Part shown: piece by piece, positions 41,728 to 50,039 of the stretch
Layout of the letters: every line of letters starts with the position of its first letter
Position numbering within the stretch: position 1 is the first letter of the stretch
From: SIG480 sp045539475
GTDB lineage: Bacteria; Bacillota; Clostridia; Oscillospirales; JAAYXM01
Assembly (NCBI GenBank): GCA_045539475.1
Contig: JAZQFJ010000063.1
Span: forward strand, 1-64,000
DNA length: 64,000 nt
Direction: 5' to 3'
The notes under the pieces: model-generated
Database searches by the model: none
What the model was told of the DNA's origin: nothing
Seen by the model: only the letters and a program-made list of their open reading frames with translations
Translations under genes and position numbers: made by a program

Positions 41728-43149
41728 ATGCGTCATTCTATAGGAATCCGTCGCAGATGGATGATAAATAATCTTATATATATTGCGCTTATTATTACGA
41801 TTTGCGTGGGCGTGTTTTCTGTTTCTGCGATGAACTATTATTATGTGAATATTCGCACGGGGCTTATAAACAGCGCGGAGATGAGTGCTGAATATTTCTC
41901 GAGAGATCTTACGCTTAGCATGGATTCGTTTTATCAGAATGCAAAGCGCAATCTTGTAGGTACGCCGTCAATGCGCAATGTTGAGCGTCAGATTTTGTTT
42001 TCAAACGGCAGAATAGTGATGTCATCGTCCGGGCTTCCGGCGGGGCTTCGTCCGGAAACGCCTGAAATAGCAGATGCAGTTGCGCTTAACAAAACGTCTG
42101 CCTTTGTCGGGCGCGACGCGTATACCGGTGAACGGATAATGAGCGTATCAAGTCCGCTTGTGTCAGGCGATGATAAGGTTGTCGGCGTTGTGCGGTATGT
42201 AACAAGCCTTTCAGTGGTGGACAGGCGCATTCTTCTGCAGACTGTTGCGGCTCTTCTTGTCGGTGCAATTATGATTTTGCTTGTGTTTGTGTCAAACAAA
42301 TACTTTTTGCGTTCAATCATATCTCCGCTGCGTGAGGTGACGGATATCTCAAAGAAGATAACCAAGGGAAGCTATGGCGCGACGATTGACAATAAATATG
42401 ACGATGAGATTGGAGAGCTTGTTGACTCCATAAATGAAATGAGTGCGGAGATTGCACGCGCGGATAAGATAAAAAACGAGTTTATTTCGTCTGTCTCCCA
42501 TGAGCTTCGCACGCCGCTTACCGCGATTATCGGATGGGGCGAGACACTTACGGCAGTGGGGTTCGAAAACAAGGAAGAAGCCGCGCGCGGGATTGAGATT
42601 ATACTTAAAGAAACGCGCCGCCTTTCGAAGATGGTTGAGGAGCTTCTTGATTTTGCGCGTATGGAGAGCGGGCGTTTTACGCTTTACGTCGATACAGTGA
42701 ATCTGAAGGCGGAATTTGAAGAAACGCTTTTTATGTACGGTGATACATTCCGAAAGGCGGGCATTGTGACCGATTATACCAATGACATTGAGGATGATAT
42801 CTATATCAACGGTGACCGCGAGAGATTAAAGCAGGTATTTTTTAATATGCTTGATAACGCTATGAAGCATGGCGGTGAGGGTGGCAGAATAGATATGAGC
42901 ATCCTGCGCGAGGGGAAAAATGTCTGCATAAAGATACGCGATTACGGCGCGGGAATATCCGAGGATGAGCTTCCGTATGTCAAGATGAAGTTTTACAAAG
43001 GCAAAAGCAAGGCACAGGGCAACGGAATCGGTCTTGCGGTCAGTGATGAGATTGTAAATCTTCATGGCGGACGGCTTGATATTGAAAGCCGCGAGGGAGA
43101 GGGCACGACAATAACAATAACCCTTCCCGTGAAGGAAACAGAAGAATAA
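41728..43149 (+). CDS. Membrane sensor histidine kinase
   Basis: 473 aa. Two membrane segments (about 16-38 and 167-189) flank an extracytoplasmic sensor domain. A HAMP linker (about 190-243, SPLREVTDISKKITKGSYGA) leads to the HisKA domain with phospho-acceptor H258 in SSVSHELRTPLTAIIGW. The ATPase domain has N-box NMLDNAMKHG, G1 IRDYGAGIS and G2 GNGIGLAVSDEIVNLHGG. It is paired with the response regulator 21 nt upstream and probably shares its transcript with the lipoprotein. The ligand is unknown. Confidence 0.95.
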   Translation: MRHSIGIRRRWMINNLIYIALIITICVGVFSVSAMNYYYVNIRTGLINSAEMSAEYFSRDLTLSMDSFYQNAKRNLVGTPSMRNVERQILFSNGRIVMSSSGLPAGLRPETPEIADAVALNKTSAFVGRDAYTGERIMSVSSPLVSGDDKVVGVVRYVTSLSVVDRRILLQTVAALLVGAIMILLVFVSNKYFLRSIISPLREVTDISKKITKGSYGATIDNKYDDEIGELVDSINEMSAEIARADKIKNEFISSVSHELRTPLTAIIGWGETLTAVGFENKEEAARGIEIILKETRRLSKMVEELLDFARMESGRFTLYVDTVNLKAEFEETLFMYGDTFRKAGIVTDYTNDIEDDIYINGDRERLKQVFFNMLDNAMKHGGEGGRIDMSILREGKNVCIKIRDYGAGISEDELPYVKMKFYKGKSKAQGNGIGLAVSDEIVNLHGGRLDIESREGEGTTITITLPVKETEE

Positions 43150-43173
43150 AAAGAAAAACGAGGAGATTGCAAA

Positions 43174-44109
43174 ATGGGCAAATGTAAGAAAACCTCGATA
43201 GGAGGTCAGGCACTTATCGAGGGGATAATGATGCTCGGGCCGGAAAAGAGCGCAATTGCCGTGCGAAAAAGCGACGGCGAGATTGAGCTTAAGGTTGAGA
43301 GCATTACAAGGCTTGCGGATAAAAACAAATTTTTCCGCCTGCCGTTTATACGCGGAATACTGGGGCTTTTTGACAGCTTAAAGCGCGGGTTTGCAGCGCT
43401 TGAATATTCATCATCCATTGCGATAGATGAGATTGAAGAAGAGCCGACGAAGTTTGAAAAGTGGCTTGAGAAAAAGTTTGGAAGCCGTGCAGTTGAAAAA
43501 GTCGTTATGGGAATAGCAAGTGTGCTTGGTATCGCAATACCGATAGTGCTGTTTATCTTCCTTCCCACGCTTCTTGCTGGAGTGGTTGATAAGGTAGTGG
43601 ATAACAGGATTCTGCAGAATCTTTTAGAAGGTTTTTTCAGAATAGCGATATTTCTTCTCTTTATGTTCTCGGTATCGAGAATGAAGGATATGAAGCGCGT
43701 TTTCTCTTACCACGGTGCAGAGCATAAATCAATTTTCTGCTACGAAGCGGGGCAGGAGCTGACGGTCGAGAACGTCAGGAAGTTCTCTAAAGAGCATCCG
43801 CGCTGCGGAACGAGCTTTATGTTCTCGGTCATGATTATAAGCATTCTTGTTTTCTCGGTTGTAAGCTGGTCAAATCCGTTTATACGTATGGCACTGCGGC
43901 TTGTCCTTCTGCCGGTTGTTGTGGGCATAAGCTATGAGGTTAACCGCTGGCTTGGCAGGCATGACAACTGGGTTTCAAAAATTGTCCGTGCTCCGGGGCT
44001 TTGGTTTCAGTCGTTTACGACGTTTGAGCCGGATGACAGCATGATTGAGATTGCAATAGCGGCACTGCGCGAGGTAATTCCCGACGACGGGGAAAAGGAT
44101 AATTGGTAA
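43174..44109 (+). CDS. DUF1385 (YqhQ-like) membrane protein
   Basis: 311 aa. The conserved opening SIGGQALIEGIMMLGPEKSAIAVRKSDGEI is diagnostic of DUF1385. Further conserved stretches: FIRGILGLFDSLKRG, SYHGAEHKSIFCYEAG and EHPRCGTSFMFSVMIISILVFS, followed by LPVVVGISYEVNRWLGRHDN. About four membrane segments are seen. The function is not established. In many Clostridia this gene precedes prmC and prfA; prmC follows here after 45 nt, but prfA is absent from the window. Confidence 0.88.
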   Translation: MGKCKKTSIGGQALIEGIMMLGPEKSAIAVRKSDGEIELKVESITRLADKNKFFRLPFIRGILGLFDSLKRGFAALEYSSSIAIDEIEEEPTKFEKWLEKKFGSRAVEKVVMGIASVLGIAIPIVLFIFLPTLLAGVVDKVVDNRILQNLLEGFFRIAIFLLFMFSVSRMKDMKRVFSYHGAEHKSIFCYEAGQELTVENVRKFSKEHPRCGTSFMFSVMIISILVFSVVSWSNPFIRMALRLVLLPVVVGISYEVNRWLGRHDNWVSKIVRAPGLWFQSFTTFEPDDSMIEIAIAALREVIPDDGEKDNW

Positions 44110-44154
44110 TCCGAAGGGTTCGAATACCTTAAGGTTTAAAAGGCGGCGTGTATT

Positions 44155-45003
44155 TTGTTTACCACATATAACGATGTTTATCTTGATATAAGACGCGCGC
44201 TCCGCGCGGAGAATATTTCAATGGCAGAGCTTGAGGCTTTTGAGCTTGTACGCTATGTTACCGGAAAAAGCCGAGAGGAGTTTGTGAGGGATAAATACCT
44301 TCACGCTACGGCACAGACGGTATCTTCGGCAATGCGGCTTTGCGACCGGAGGCTTCGCGGTGAGCCGCTTGCATATATCCTGGGAGAATGGGATTTTTAC
44401 GGAATAACGCTGAAGGTTACGCCTGATGTTCTCATTCCGCGCTCTGATACCGAGGCGCTTGTAGACTGCGCTTTGCGCAGAAGCGAGGGTGAGTTCCGTT
44501 TCCTTGACCTTGGCTGCGGAAGCGGATGCGTTGGCATAGCGCTCGGGCTTATGCGAAATTCATCCCGCGGTGTGCTTGCCGACATCTCAGATGCGGCGCT
44601 TGCTGTTGCTAAGGAGAATGTGTATAATGCTCATCTTTCGTCACGGCTTTTGTGCGTAAAAGCTGATATGACGAAAAAACCGCCGGAAAATCTCGGTAAG
44701 TTTGACGTTATTGTCTCAAACCCCCCGTATATAACGGCGGAGGAAATGCGCAGGCTTGATAAATCAGTTGTCGATTTTGAACCGTTTGGCGCACTGTACG
44801 GCGGTGAGGACGGACTTGATTTTTACCGCGCGATATGCGAAAACTGGTGGGATTCATTAAACGACGGAGGTGTGCTTGCTTTTGAATGCGGAATAACGCA
44901 GAGCACTGCCCTTGAAAAGCTTGTTTCGTCAATCGGCGGAAAAAATGTTCAGACAACTCGTGATACCGCGGGGGTAAACCGCGTGGTGTCGTGTATTAAA
45001 TAA
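44155..45003 (+). CDS. prmC: Release factor N5-glutamine methyltransferase
   Basis: 282 aa. Methylates the Gln of the GGQ motif in RF1 and RF2. Helical N-terminal domain, then a Rossmann methyltransferase: IPRSDTEALVD, FLDLGCGSGCVGIAL (SAM motif I), VLADISDAALAVAKEN, and the catalytic VSNPPYIT. The C-terminus has EPFGALYGGEDGLDFYR and VLAFECGITQ. The start is a TTG at 44155; an AAGGCGG about 9 nt upstream is a modest ribosome site. It is followed 29 nt later by recA. Confidence 0.94.
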   Translation: MFTTYNDVYLDIRRALRAENISMAELEAFELVRYVTGKSREEFVRDKYLHATAQTVSSAMRLCDRRLRGEPLAYILGEWDFYGITLKVTPDVLIPRSDTEALVDCALRRSEGEFRFLDLGCGSGCVGIALGLMRNSSRGVLADISDAALAVAKENVYNAHLSSRLLCVKADMTKKPPENLGKFDVIVSNPPYITAEEMRRLDKSVVDFEPFGALYGGEDGLDFYRAICENWWDSLNDGGVLAFECGITQSTALEKLVSSIGGKNVQTTRDTAGVNRVVSCIK

Positions 45004-45032
45004 GTTAAACTAATAAAGGAGTGTTTAAAGAT

Positions 45033-46094
45033 ATGGAAAAGGAAAAAGCATTGGAAACTGCGATAACCCAGATTGAAAAACAATTCGGTAAGGGCTCTGT
45101 TATGCGCCTGGGTGAGAAGCGCGAAATGAACGTAAGCTGTATCTCCACAGGTTCGCTTACACTTGACCTTGCACTCGGTGTCGGAGGGCTTCCTCGCGGA
45201 AGAATTATTGAGATGTACGGTCCGGAATCTTCCGGTAAAACAACCGTCGCACTTCATGTTGTGGCAGAAGCACAGAAAGAGGGCGGTACAGCGGCATTTA
45301 TCGATGTTGAGCACGCGCTTGACCCGGTATATGCCTCGGCTCTCGGTGTTGATATTGACTCTTTGCTCGTTTCACAGCCGGATACGGGCGAGCAGGCTCT
45401 TGAAATTGCGGAGGCACTTGTTCGCTCAAACGCAATTGATGTTATTGTTATCGACTCTGTTGCGGCACTCGTTCCGCGTGCAGAAATCGAGGGCGAGATG
45501 GGGGATGCGTTTGTCGGTCTTCATGCGCGTCTTATGTCTCAGGCGCTCCGCAAGCTTGCCGGCGCTATATCCAAGGGCAACTGTGTTGCGATATTTATAA
45601 ACCAGCTTCGTGAGAAGGTCGGCGTTATGTACGGCAACCCCGAGGTTACAACGGGAGGACGCGCACTTAAGTTCTACTCAAGCGTTCGTATTGATATCCG
45701 CCGTGTGGAAACGCTTAAGAACGGAACGGAGTCTTACGGAAGCCGCACGCGCGCAAAGGTTGTAAAAAATAAGGTTGCACCTCCGTTCCGCGAGGGTGAA
45801 TTTGATATTATCTACGGTCAGGGAATTTCCAAAATTGGTGAGCTTCTTGACCTTGCTGTAAAGCTTGATATTATCCAGAAGAGCGGGTCATGGTTCAATA
45901 TGGGTGAGACACGTCTCGGTCAGGGACGTGACAACGCCAAGAAATTCCTTATTGACAATCCGGACGTTGCTGCAGATATTGAAGCTCAGGTTCGCGCAAA
46001 CTACGATAAGCTTGCAGGAACAGCTCCTGCGCGTCCTGCTGTTGTTGCGGCAGGCAAAGGTGTAAAGGTAGATGCGGACGACTTTAAGGGTTAA
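45033..46094 (+). CDS. recA: Recombinase RecA
   Basis: 353 aa from the ATG at 45033 (AAAGGAG 11 nt upstream; an in-frame GTG at 45021 overlaps that site). It forms nucleoprotein filaments for strand exchange and LexA cleavage. Walker A GPESSGKT at residues 63-70, Walker B region VIVIDSVAALVP, the L1/L2 loops (GNPEVTTGGRALKFY), and NQLREKVGVMYG are all present. No LexA-type GAAC-N4-GTTC box was seen in the short gap upstream, so induction may come from a promoter further up. The stop overlaps the recX start by 1 nt. Confidence 0.98.
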   Translation: MEKEKALETAITQIEKQFGKGSVMRLGEKREMNVSCISTGSLTLDLALGVGGLPRGRIIEMYGPESSGKTTVALHVVAEAQKEGGTAAFIDVEHALDPVYASALGVDIDSLLVSQPDTGEQALEIAEALVRSNAIDVIVIDSVAALVPRAEIEGEMGDAFVGLHARLMSQALRKLAGAISKGNCVAIFINQLREKVGVMYGNPEVTTGGRALKFYSSVRIDIRRVETLKNGTESYGSRTRAKVVKNKVAPPFREGEFDIIYGQGISKIGELLDLAVKLDIIQKSGSWFNMGETRLGQGRDNAKKFLIDNPDVAADIEAQVRANYDKLAGTAPARPAVVAAGKGVKVDADDFKG

Positions 46095-46711
46095 TGAAAA
46101 TTGAAAGCATAAGACAAGGGAAACGCGATAAAGAAAAGCTTGTTATTCGTACCGAATGCGGTTCGTATATCAGTGCGAGAATTGATGATGCGTACACTTT
46201 GCGCGTCGGTGATGAGATAAGCTGTGAGAAGGCGGCAGAGCTTGAGGCGGCTTACAGCGCCGAGGCGGTGAAAAAACGCGCGGCGAAAATCCTTTCTCAC
46301 CACAGCATATCAAAAAACGAGCTTTCAAAGAAGCTTCGCGAAAAGGGCTTTTCGGATGAGGACTCGGCGAAAACGGCGGAGTGGTTTTCCGAGCGCGGAA
46401 TGATAGACGATGCTGCGTTTGCCCGTCAGGTTGCGGAATATTATAAAGGGCGTGGGTGCGGCGAGCTTCGCATTCGTCAGGAGTTGTCAAAGCGCGGTAT
46501 AGAGCGGGAGCTTATTGAAGAAACGCTTTCCGAGCTTGGCTCAAGTGAGGGTGAGCTTTGTGCGCTTATAGAAAAGAAGCTTCGCGGCAAAGCACCTGAT
46601 GCCAATGAGAAACGTAAGCTTTATGCGTTTCTTTTGCGGCGCGGATTTAAATACGAAGAGATACGTTCCGCGATGAAGGAATTGAAGATAGACACGGAGG
46701 ACATTGAGTAA
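46094..46711 (+). CDS. recX: Regulatory protein RecX
   Basis: 205 aa. RecX proteins bind RecA filaments and modulate their activity. Three-helix repeats are visible: AAKILSHHSISKNELSKKLREKGFS, WFSERGMIDDAAFARQVAEYYKGRGCGELRIRQELSKRGI, and a third from about 155 (KLYAFLLRRGFKYEEIRSAM). It sits between recA and rimO with 1-nt overlaps on both sides (TAATG), so the three are translationally coupled. Confidence 0.92.
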   Translation: MKIESIRQGKRDKEKLVIRTECGSYISARIDDAYTLRVGDEISCEKAAELEAAYSAEAVKKRAAKILSHHSISKNELSKKLREKGFSDEDSAKTAEWFSERGMIDDAAFARQVAEYYKGRGCGELRIRQELSKRGIERELIEETLSELGSSEGELCALIEKKLRGKAPDANEKRKLYAFLLRRGFKYEEIRSAMKELKIDTEDIE

Positions 46712-48033
46712 TGGCAAAGATTGGTGTTGTTTCGCTCGGCTGTTCGAAAAATCAGGTCGATTGCGAGCATATGCTCAGCGTGCTGGATGAGCGCGGATAT
46801 GAGCTTACGGTAGAGCTGAATGAGGTTGATGCAGTGCTTATCAACACCTGCGGTTTTATCGGCGATGCCCGTGATGAGGCATATGAATATATAAAAGAGG
46901 CGATTACGCTCAAAAATGAAGGAAGCATAAAGAAGATAGTTGTTTCCGGCTGTCTTTCGGAGCTTTTAAAAGACAAACTGCATAATGAGTTTCCGGAGAT
47001 TGATGCGCTTGTAGGATGCGGAAGCTTTCTTGAGATAGCGGATGTTTTTGACCGCGTGTTTGAAGGCGAGTATACCGAAGCGTTCGGCAAGGTAAGCGAT
47101 GCGCCGCTTGAATGCGGAAGAATAATCACAACACCGCCGTACACCGCATTTATAAAAATTGCGGAGGGGTGCAGCAACTGTTGCAGTTACTGTGTTATCC
47201 CGCGTCTTCGCGGAAAGCTCCGTAGCCGTGATATGGAGGAAATTGTTGCCGAAGCAGAAGCGCTTGCCGAGACCGGTGCACGTGAGCTTATCGTTGTTGC
47301 GCAGGATACGGGAAGCTACGGCGTTGACCTTTGCGGCAATAGCATGCTTTCCGAGCTTCTTTCCCGTCTGTGCGCCATTGAAAAGGTTGATTGGGTTCGT
47401 GTTCATTACCTCTATGCCGATAAGATTGACGATGAACTTATAGATGTTATCGCAAAAGAGGATAAGATAGTTAAGTACTTAGACATTCCTATCCAGCATA
47501 TAAATAACAGAATACTTTCCGCAATGAACAGGCGCGACACCTCGGAGAGCATACGCACGCTTTTTGGGAAGCTTCGTGAAAGGATTCCGGGACTTGTTCT
47601 GCGAACAAGCCTTATTGTAGGCTTTCCGGGTGAAACTGCAGAGGAGTTTGAAGAGCTTTGCGATTTCTTGAAAGAATATAAGATTGAGCGTGCCGGTACG
47701 TTTGCATACTCCCGTGAGGAAGGAACACTCGCAGCGGAGCTTCCCGATCAGGTTGACGAGGATGAAAAGCTTCGCCGATGCGAGCTTGTGGGGGCGTTGC
47801 AGGCACGGATTATGGATGAATACAACGAAAAAATGATGGGAAAAACACTTCGTGTGTTGGTTGAGGGCTTTGACCGCTACAGCGAATGTTATTTCGGAAG
47901 AAGTTTTGCCGACTCGCCGGATATTGACGGAAAGGTCTTTTTCCATGGTAAGAAAGGAATTGCCCCGGGTTCGTTTGTCGATGTTGTGATAGACGGCGAG
48001 CTTGATGGAGATCTTTTGGGCGAGGTGAAATAA
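46711..48033 (+). CDS. rimO: Ribosomal protein S12 methylthiotransferase
   Basis: 440 aa. Adds a methylthio group to the conserved Asp of ribosomal protein uS12. N-terminal UPF0004 domain with cysteines in VSLGCSKNQVDCE, NTCGFI and VSGCLSE. Radical-SAM CxxxCxxC at C154, C158 and C161 (EGCSNCCSYC). TRAM domain at the C-terminus (about 375-440). The motif GCSKNQVDCE supports RimO rather than MiaB. It follows recX with a 1-nt overlap and precedes pgsA by 12 nt. Confidence 0.95.
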   Translation: MAKIGVVSLGCSKNQVDCEHMLSVLDERGYELTVELNEVDAVLINTCGFIGDARDEAYEYIKEAITLKNEGSIKKIVVSGCLSELLKDKLHNEFPEIDALVGCGSFLEIADVFDRVFEGEYTEAFGKVSDAPLECGRIITTPPYTAFIKIAEGCSNCCSYCVIPRLRGKLRSRDMEEIVAEAEALAETGARELIVVAQDTGSYGVDLCGNSMLSELLSRLCAIEKVDWVRVHYLYADKIDDELIDVIAKEDKIVKYLDIPIQHINNRILSAMNRRDTSESIRTLFGKLRERIPGLVLRTSLIVGFPGETAEEFEELCDFLKEYKIERAGTFAYSREEGTLAAELPDQVDEDEKLRRCELVGALQARIMDEYNEKMMGKTLRVLVEGFDRYSECYFGRSFADSPDIDGKVFFHGKKGIAPGSFVDVVIDGELDGDLLGEVK

Positions 48034-48045
48034 GGAGGAAAAGTT

Positions 48046-48609
48046 ATGACTACTGCGAATATTATATCAATCATAAGAATGTGTCTTATCCCGGTGTTTA
48101 TTCTGTTTGCATTGCTCGATTTTCCGACAAGCTCGTATATAGCCGTTGCAATATTCATTGTTGCAAGCATGACTGACTGGGTGGACGGATACATTGCCAG
48201 AAAATACAATCAGGTAACAACCTTTGGTAAGTTTCTCGACCCGCTTGCGGATAAGCTGCTCGTCATTGCGGCGGCGCTTGTTCTCATCGAGCGCGGCGAT
48301 ATGGGCAGTGTTCCGGCATTCATCATTGTCGCGCGTGAGCTTATCGTCACCTCTTTGCGTATAGTTGCAATGGGTGAGGGAATAGTAATTGCGGCACAAA
48401 AATCCGGAAAGGCAAAGACGTTTATTCAGATGGTCGGTACGGTTTTCCTGTTCACACCTCTGCGTCACATTGCCGTTTTCGGCATCAGCCTTGGAACGGT
48501 TGTTGTGTGGCTTATGGCGGCTATAACGGTTATATCGGGAATTGAGTATTTCAAAAGCTTTGGCGGAGTGCTCAATCCGACTGAAAATAATAAAGGCGAG
48601 GGAAAATAA
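48046..48609 (+). CDS. pgsA: CDP-diacylglycerol-glycerol-3-phosphate 3-phosphatidyltransferase
   Basis: 187 aa with four to five membrane segments. The CDP-alcohol phosphotransferase signature is complete: DWVDGYIARKYNQVTTFGKFLDPLADK (D-x2-D-G-x2-A-R...G-x3-D-x3-D). It makes phosphatidylglycerol phosphate in the membrane. GGAGG precedes the ATG. It sits between rimO and cysS (3-nt gap), a cluster order seen in other Firmicutes around recA. Confidence 0.95.
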   Translation: MTTANIISIIRMCLIPVFILFALLDFPTSSYIAVAIFIVASMTDWVDGYIARKYNQVTTFGKFLDPLADKLLVIAAALVLIERGDMGSVPAFIIVARELIVTSLRIVAMGEGIVIAAQKSGKAKTFIQMVGTVFLFTPLRHIAVFGISLGTVVVWLMAAITVISGIEYFKSFGGVLNPTENNKGEGK

Positions 48610-48612
48610 ATT

Positions 48613-50010
48613 ATGAAGCTTTTTAATTCACTTACAAGAAAAAAAGAAGAATTTACGCCTATGGATCCGCAGAACGTAAAAATGTATTCCTGCGGACCTA
48701 CGGTATATAATTACTTTCACATTGGAAACGCGCGCCCGTTTATCGTGTTTGACGTTTTGCGCCGCTATATGGAATATCGCGGTTACAACGTAAAGTTTGT
48801 TCAGAACTTTACTGACATTGACGATAAGGTTATAAACCGCGCAAACGAAGAAGGCGTTACTTATAAGGATATTGCAGATAAATACATCGAAGAATACTTT
48901 GTGGATGCAAAGGGGCTTGGTATTCATCCGGCGACCATCCATCCTAAGGCAACGGAAAACATTGATGCTATTATCGAGATTGTGTCAACGCTTATTGAAA
49001 AGGGCTATGCATATGAGTCTGAGGGTGACGTTTATTTCCGCGCACTTAAATTCAAGGACTACGGCAAGCTTTCAAAGCAGCCGCTTGAGGATCTTGTTGC
49101 CGGTGCGAGAATAGGCGTGGGAGAGAAAAAAGAGGATGCGTGTGACTTTGCGTTGTGGAAGGCGGCAAAGCCCGGCGAGCCGTCGTGGACATCTCCGTGG
49201 GGTGAAGGACGCCCGGGCTGGCACATAGAGTGCAGTGCTATGGCAAACCGTTATCTCGGAAAGACGATTGATATTCACAGCGGCGGTGTTGACCTTACTT
49301 TCCCGCATCACGAGAACGAAATTGCGCAGTCGGAAGCTGCAAACGGATGTCAGTTTGCAAACTTCTGGCTCCATAATGCATTTCTTAATATTGATAACAA
49401 AAAAATGTCGAAATCTCTCGGCAACTTCTTCACTGTGCGCGATGCGGCAGAGGCTTACGGATATGAGGCAATCCGCTTCTTTATGCTTTCCGCGCACTAT
49501 CGCAGTCCGATAAATTATTCGCAGGAGTCGCTTATGCAGGCGAAGGCCGCGCTTGAAAGACTTCACAATGCAGTGAACAATATGGAATTTCTCAGCAAAA
49601 ACGGAAGCGGAGAGGAGCTTTCGGATGCGCAGAAGGAAGTTCTCTCGGGATTTGACAAGCACAGAGAGAAGTTTATTGCTGCAATGGATGACGATATTAA
49701 CACAGCGGATGCAATCGCCGCAATTTTCGAGCTTGTTCGCGATGTGAACAGCACCGTTGCAGATAACGGAAGCTCTGCTTTTGCGGCAGAGTGTCTCTCG
49801 CGCGTGCGTGAGCTTTGTGATGTTCTCGGGCTTGTAGAAAAGAAAGACGAAGCCTCTCTTGATGCTGAAATTGAGGCACTTATAGAAGCACGTCAGGCGG
49901 CACGCAAGGAGCGTAACTTTGCGGAAGCGGACAGAATCCGTGACGAGCTTGCCGCACAGGGAATTATTCTTGAGGATACTCCGCAGGGTGTAAAATGGCA
50001 CAGAGCGTAA
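48613..50010 (+). CDS. cysS: Cysteine-tRNA ligase
   Basis: 465 aa. Class I synthetase. The HIGH-type motif lies in YFHIGNARP and the KMSKS motif in KKMSKSLGN. The zinc ligands are CGPTVYN (N-terminal Cys), and GWHIECSAMA with HHENEIAQSE. The C-terminal helical anticodon-binding region ends in LIEARQAARKERNFAEADRIRDEL. It begins 3 nt after pgsA, within the long housekeeping run. No T-box-like leader can fit in this gap. Confidence 0.97.
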   Translation: MKLFNSLTRKKEEFTPMDPQNVKMYSCGPTVYNYFHIGNARPFIVFDVLRRYMEYRGYNVKFVQNFTDIDDKVINRANEEGVTYKDIADKYIEEYFVDAKGLGIHPATIHPKATENIDAIIEIVSTLIEKGYAYESEGDVYFRALKFKDYGKLSKQPLEDLVAGARIGVGEKKEDACDFALWKAAKPGEPSWTSPWGEGRPGWHIECSAMANRYLGKTIDIHSGGVDLTFPHHENEIAQSEAANGCQFANFWLHNAFLNIDNKKMSKSLGNFFTVRDAAEAYGYEAIRFFMLSAHYRSPINYSQESLMQAKAALERLHNAVNNMEFLSKNGSGEELSDAQKEVLSGFDKHREKFIAAMDDDINTADAIAAIFELVRDVNSTVADNGSSAFAAECLSRVRELCDVLGLVEKKDEASLDAEIEALIEARQAARKERNFAEADRIRDELAAQGIILEDTPQGVKWHRA

Positions 50011-50039
50011 GCTAAGAAAATTCACCGGAGGGAAAGCAT

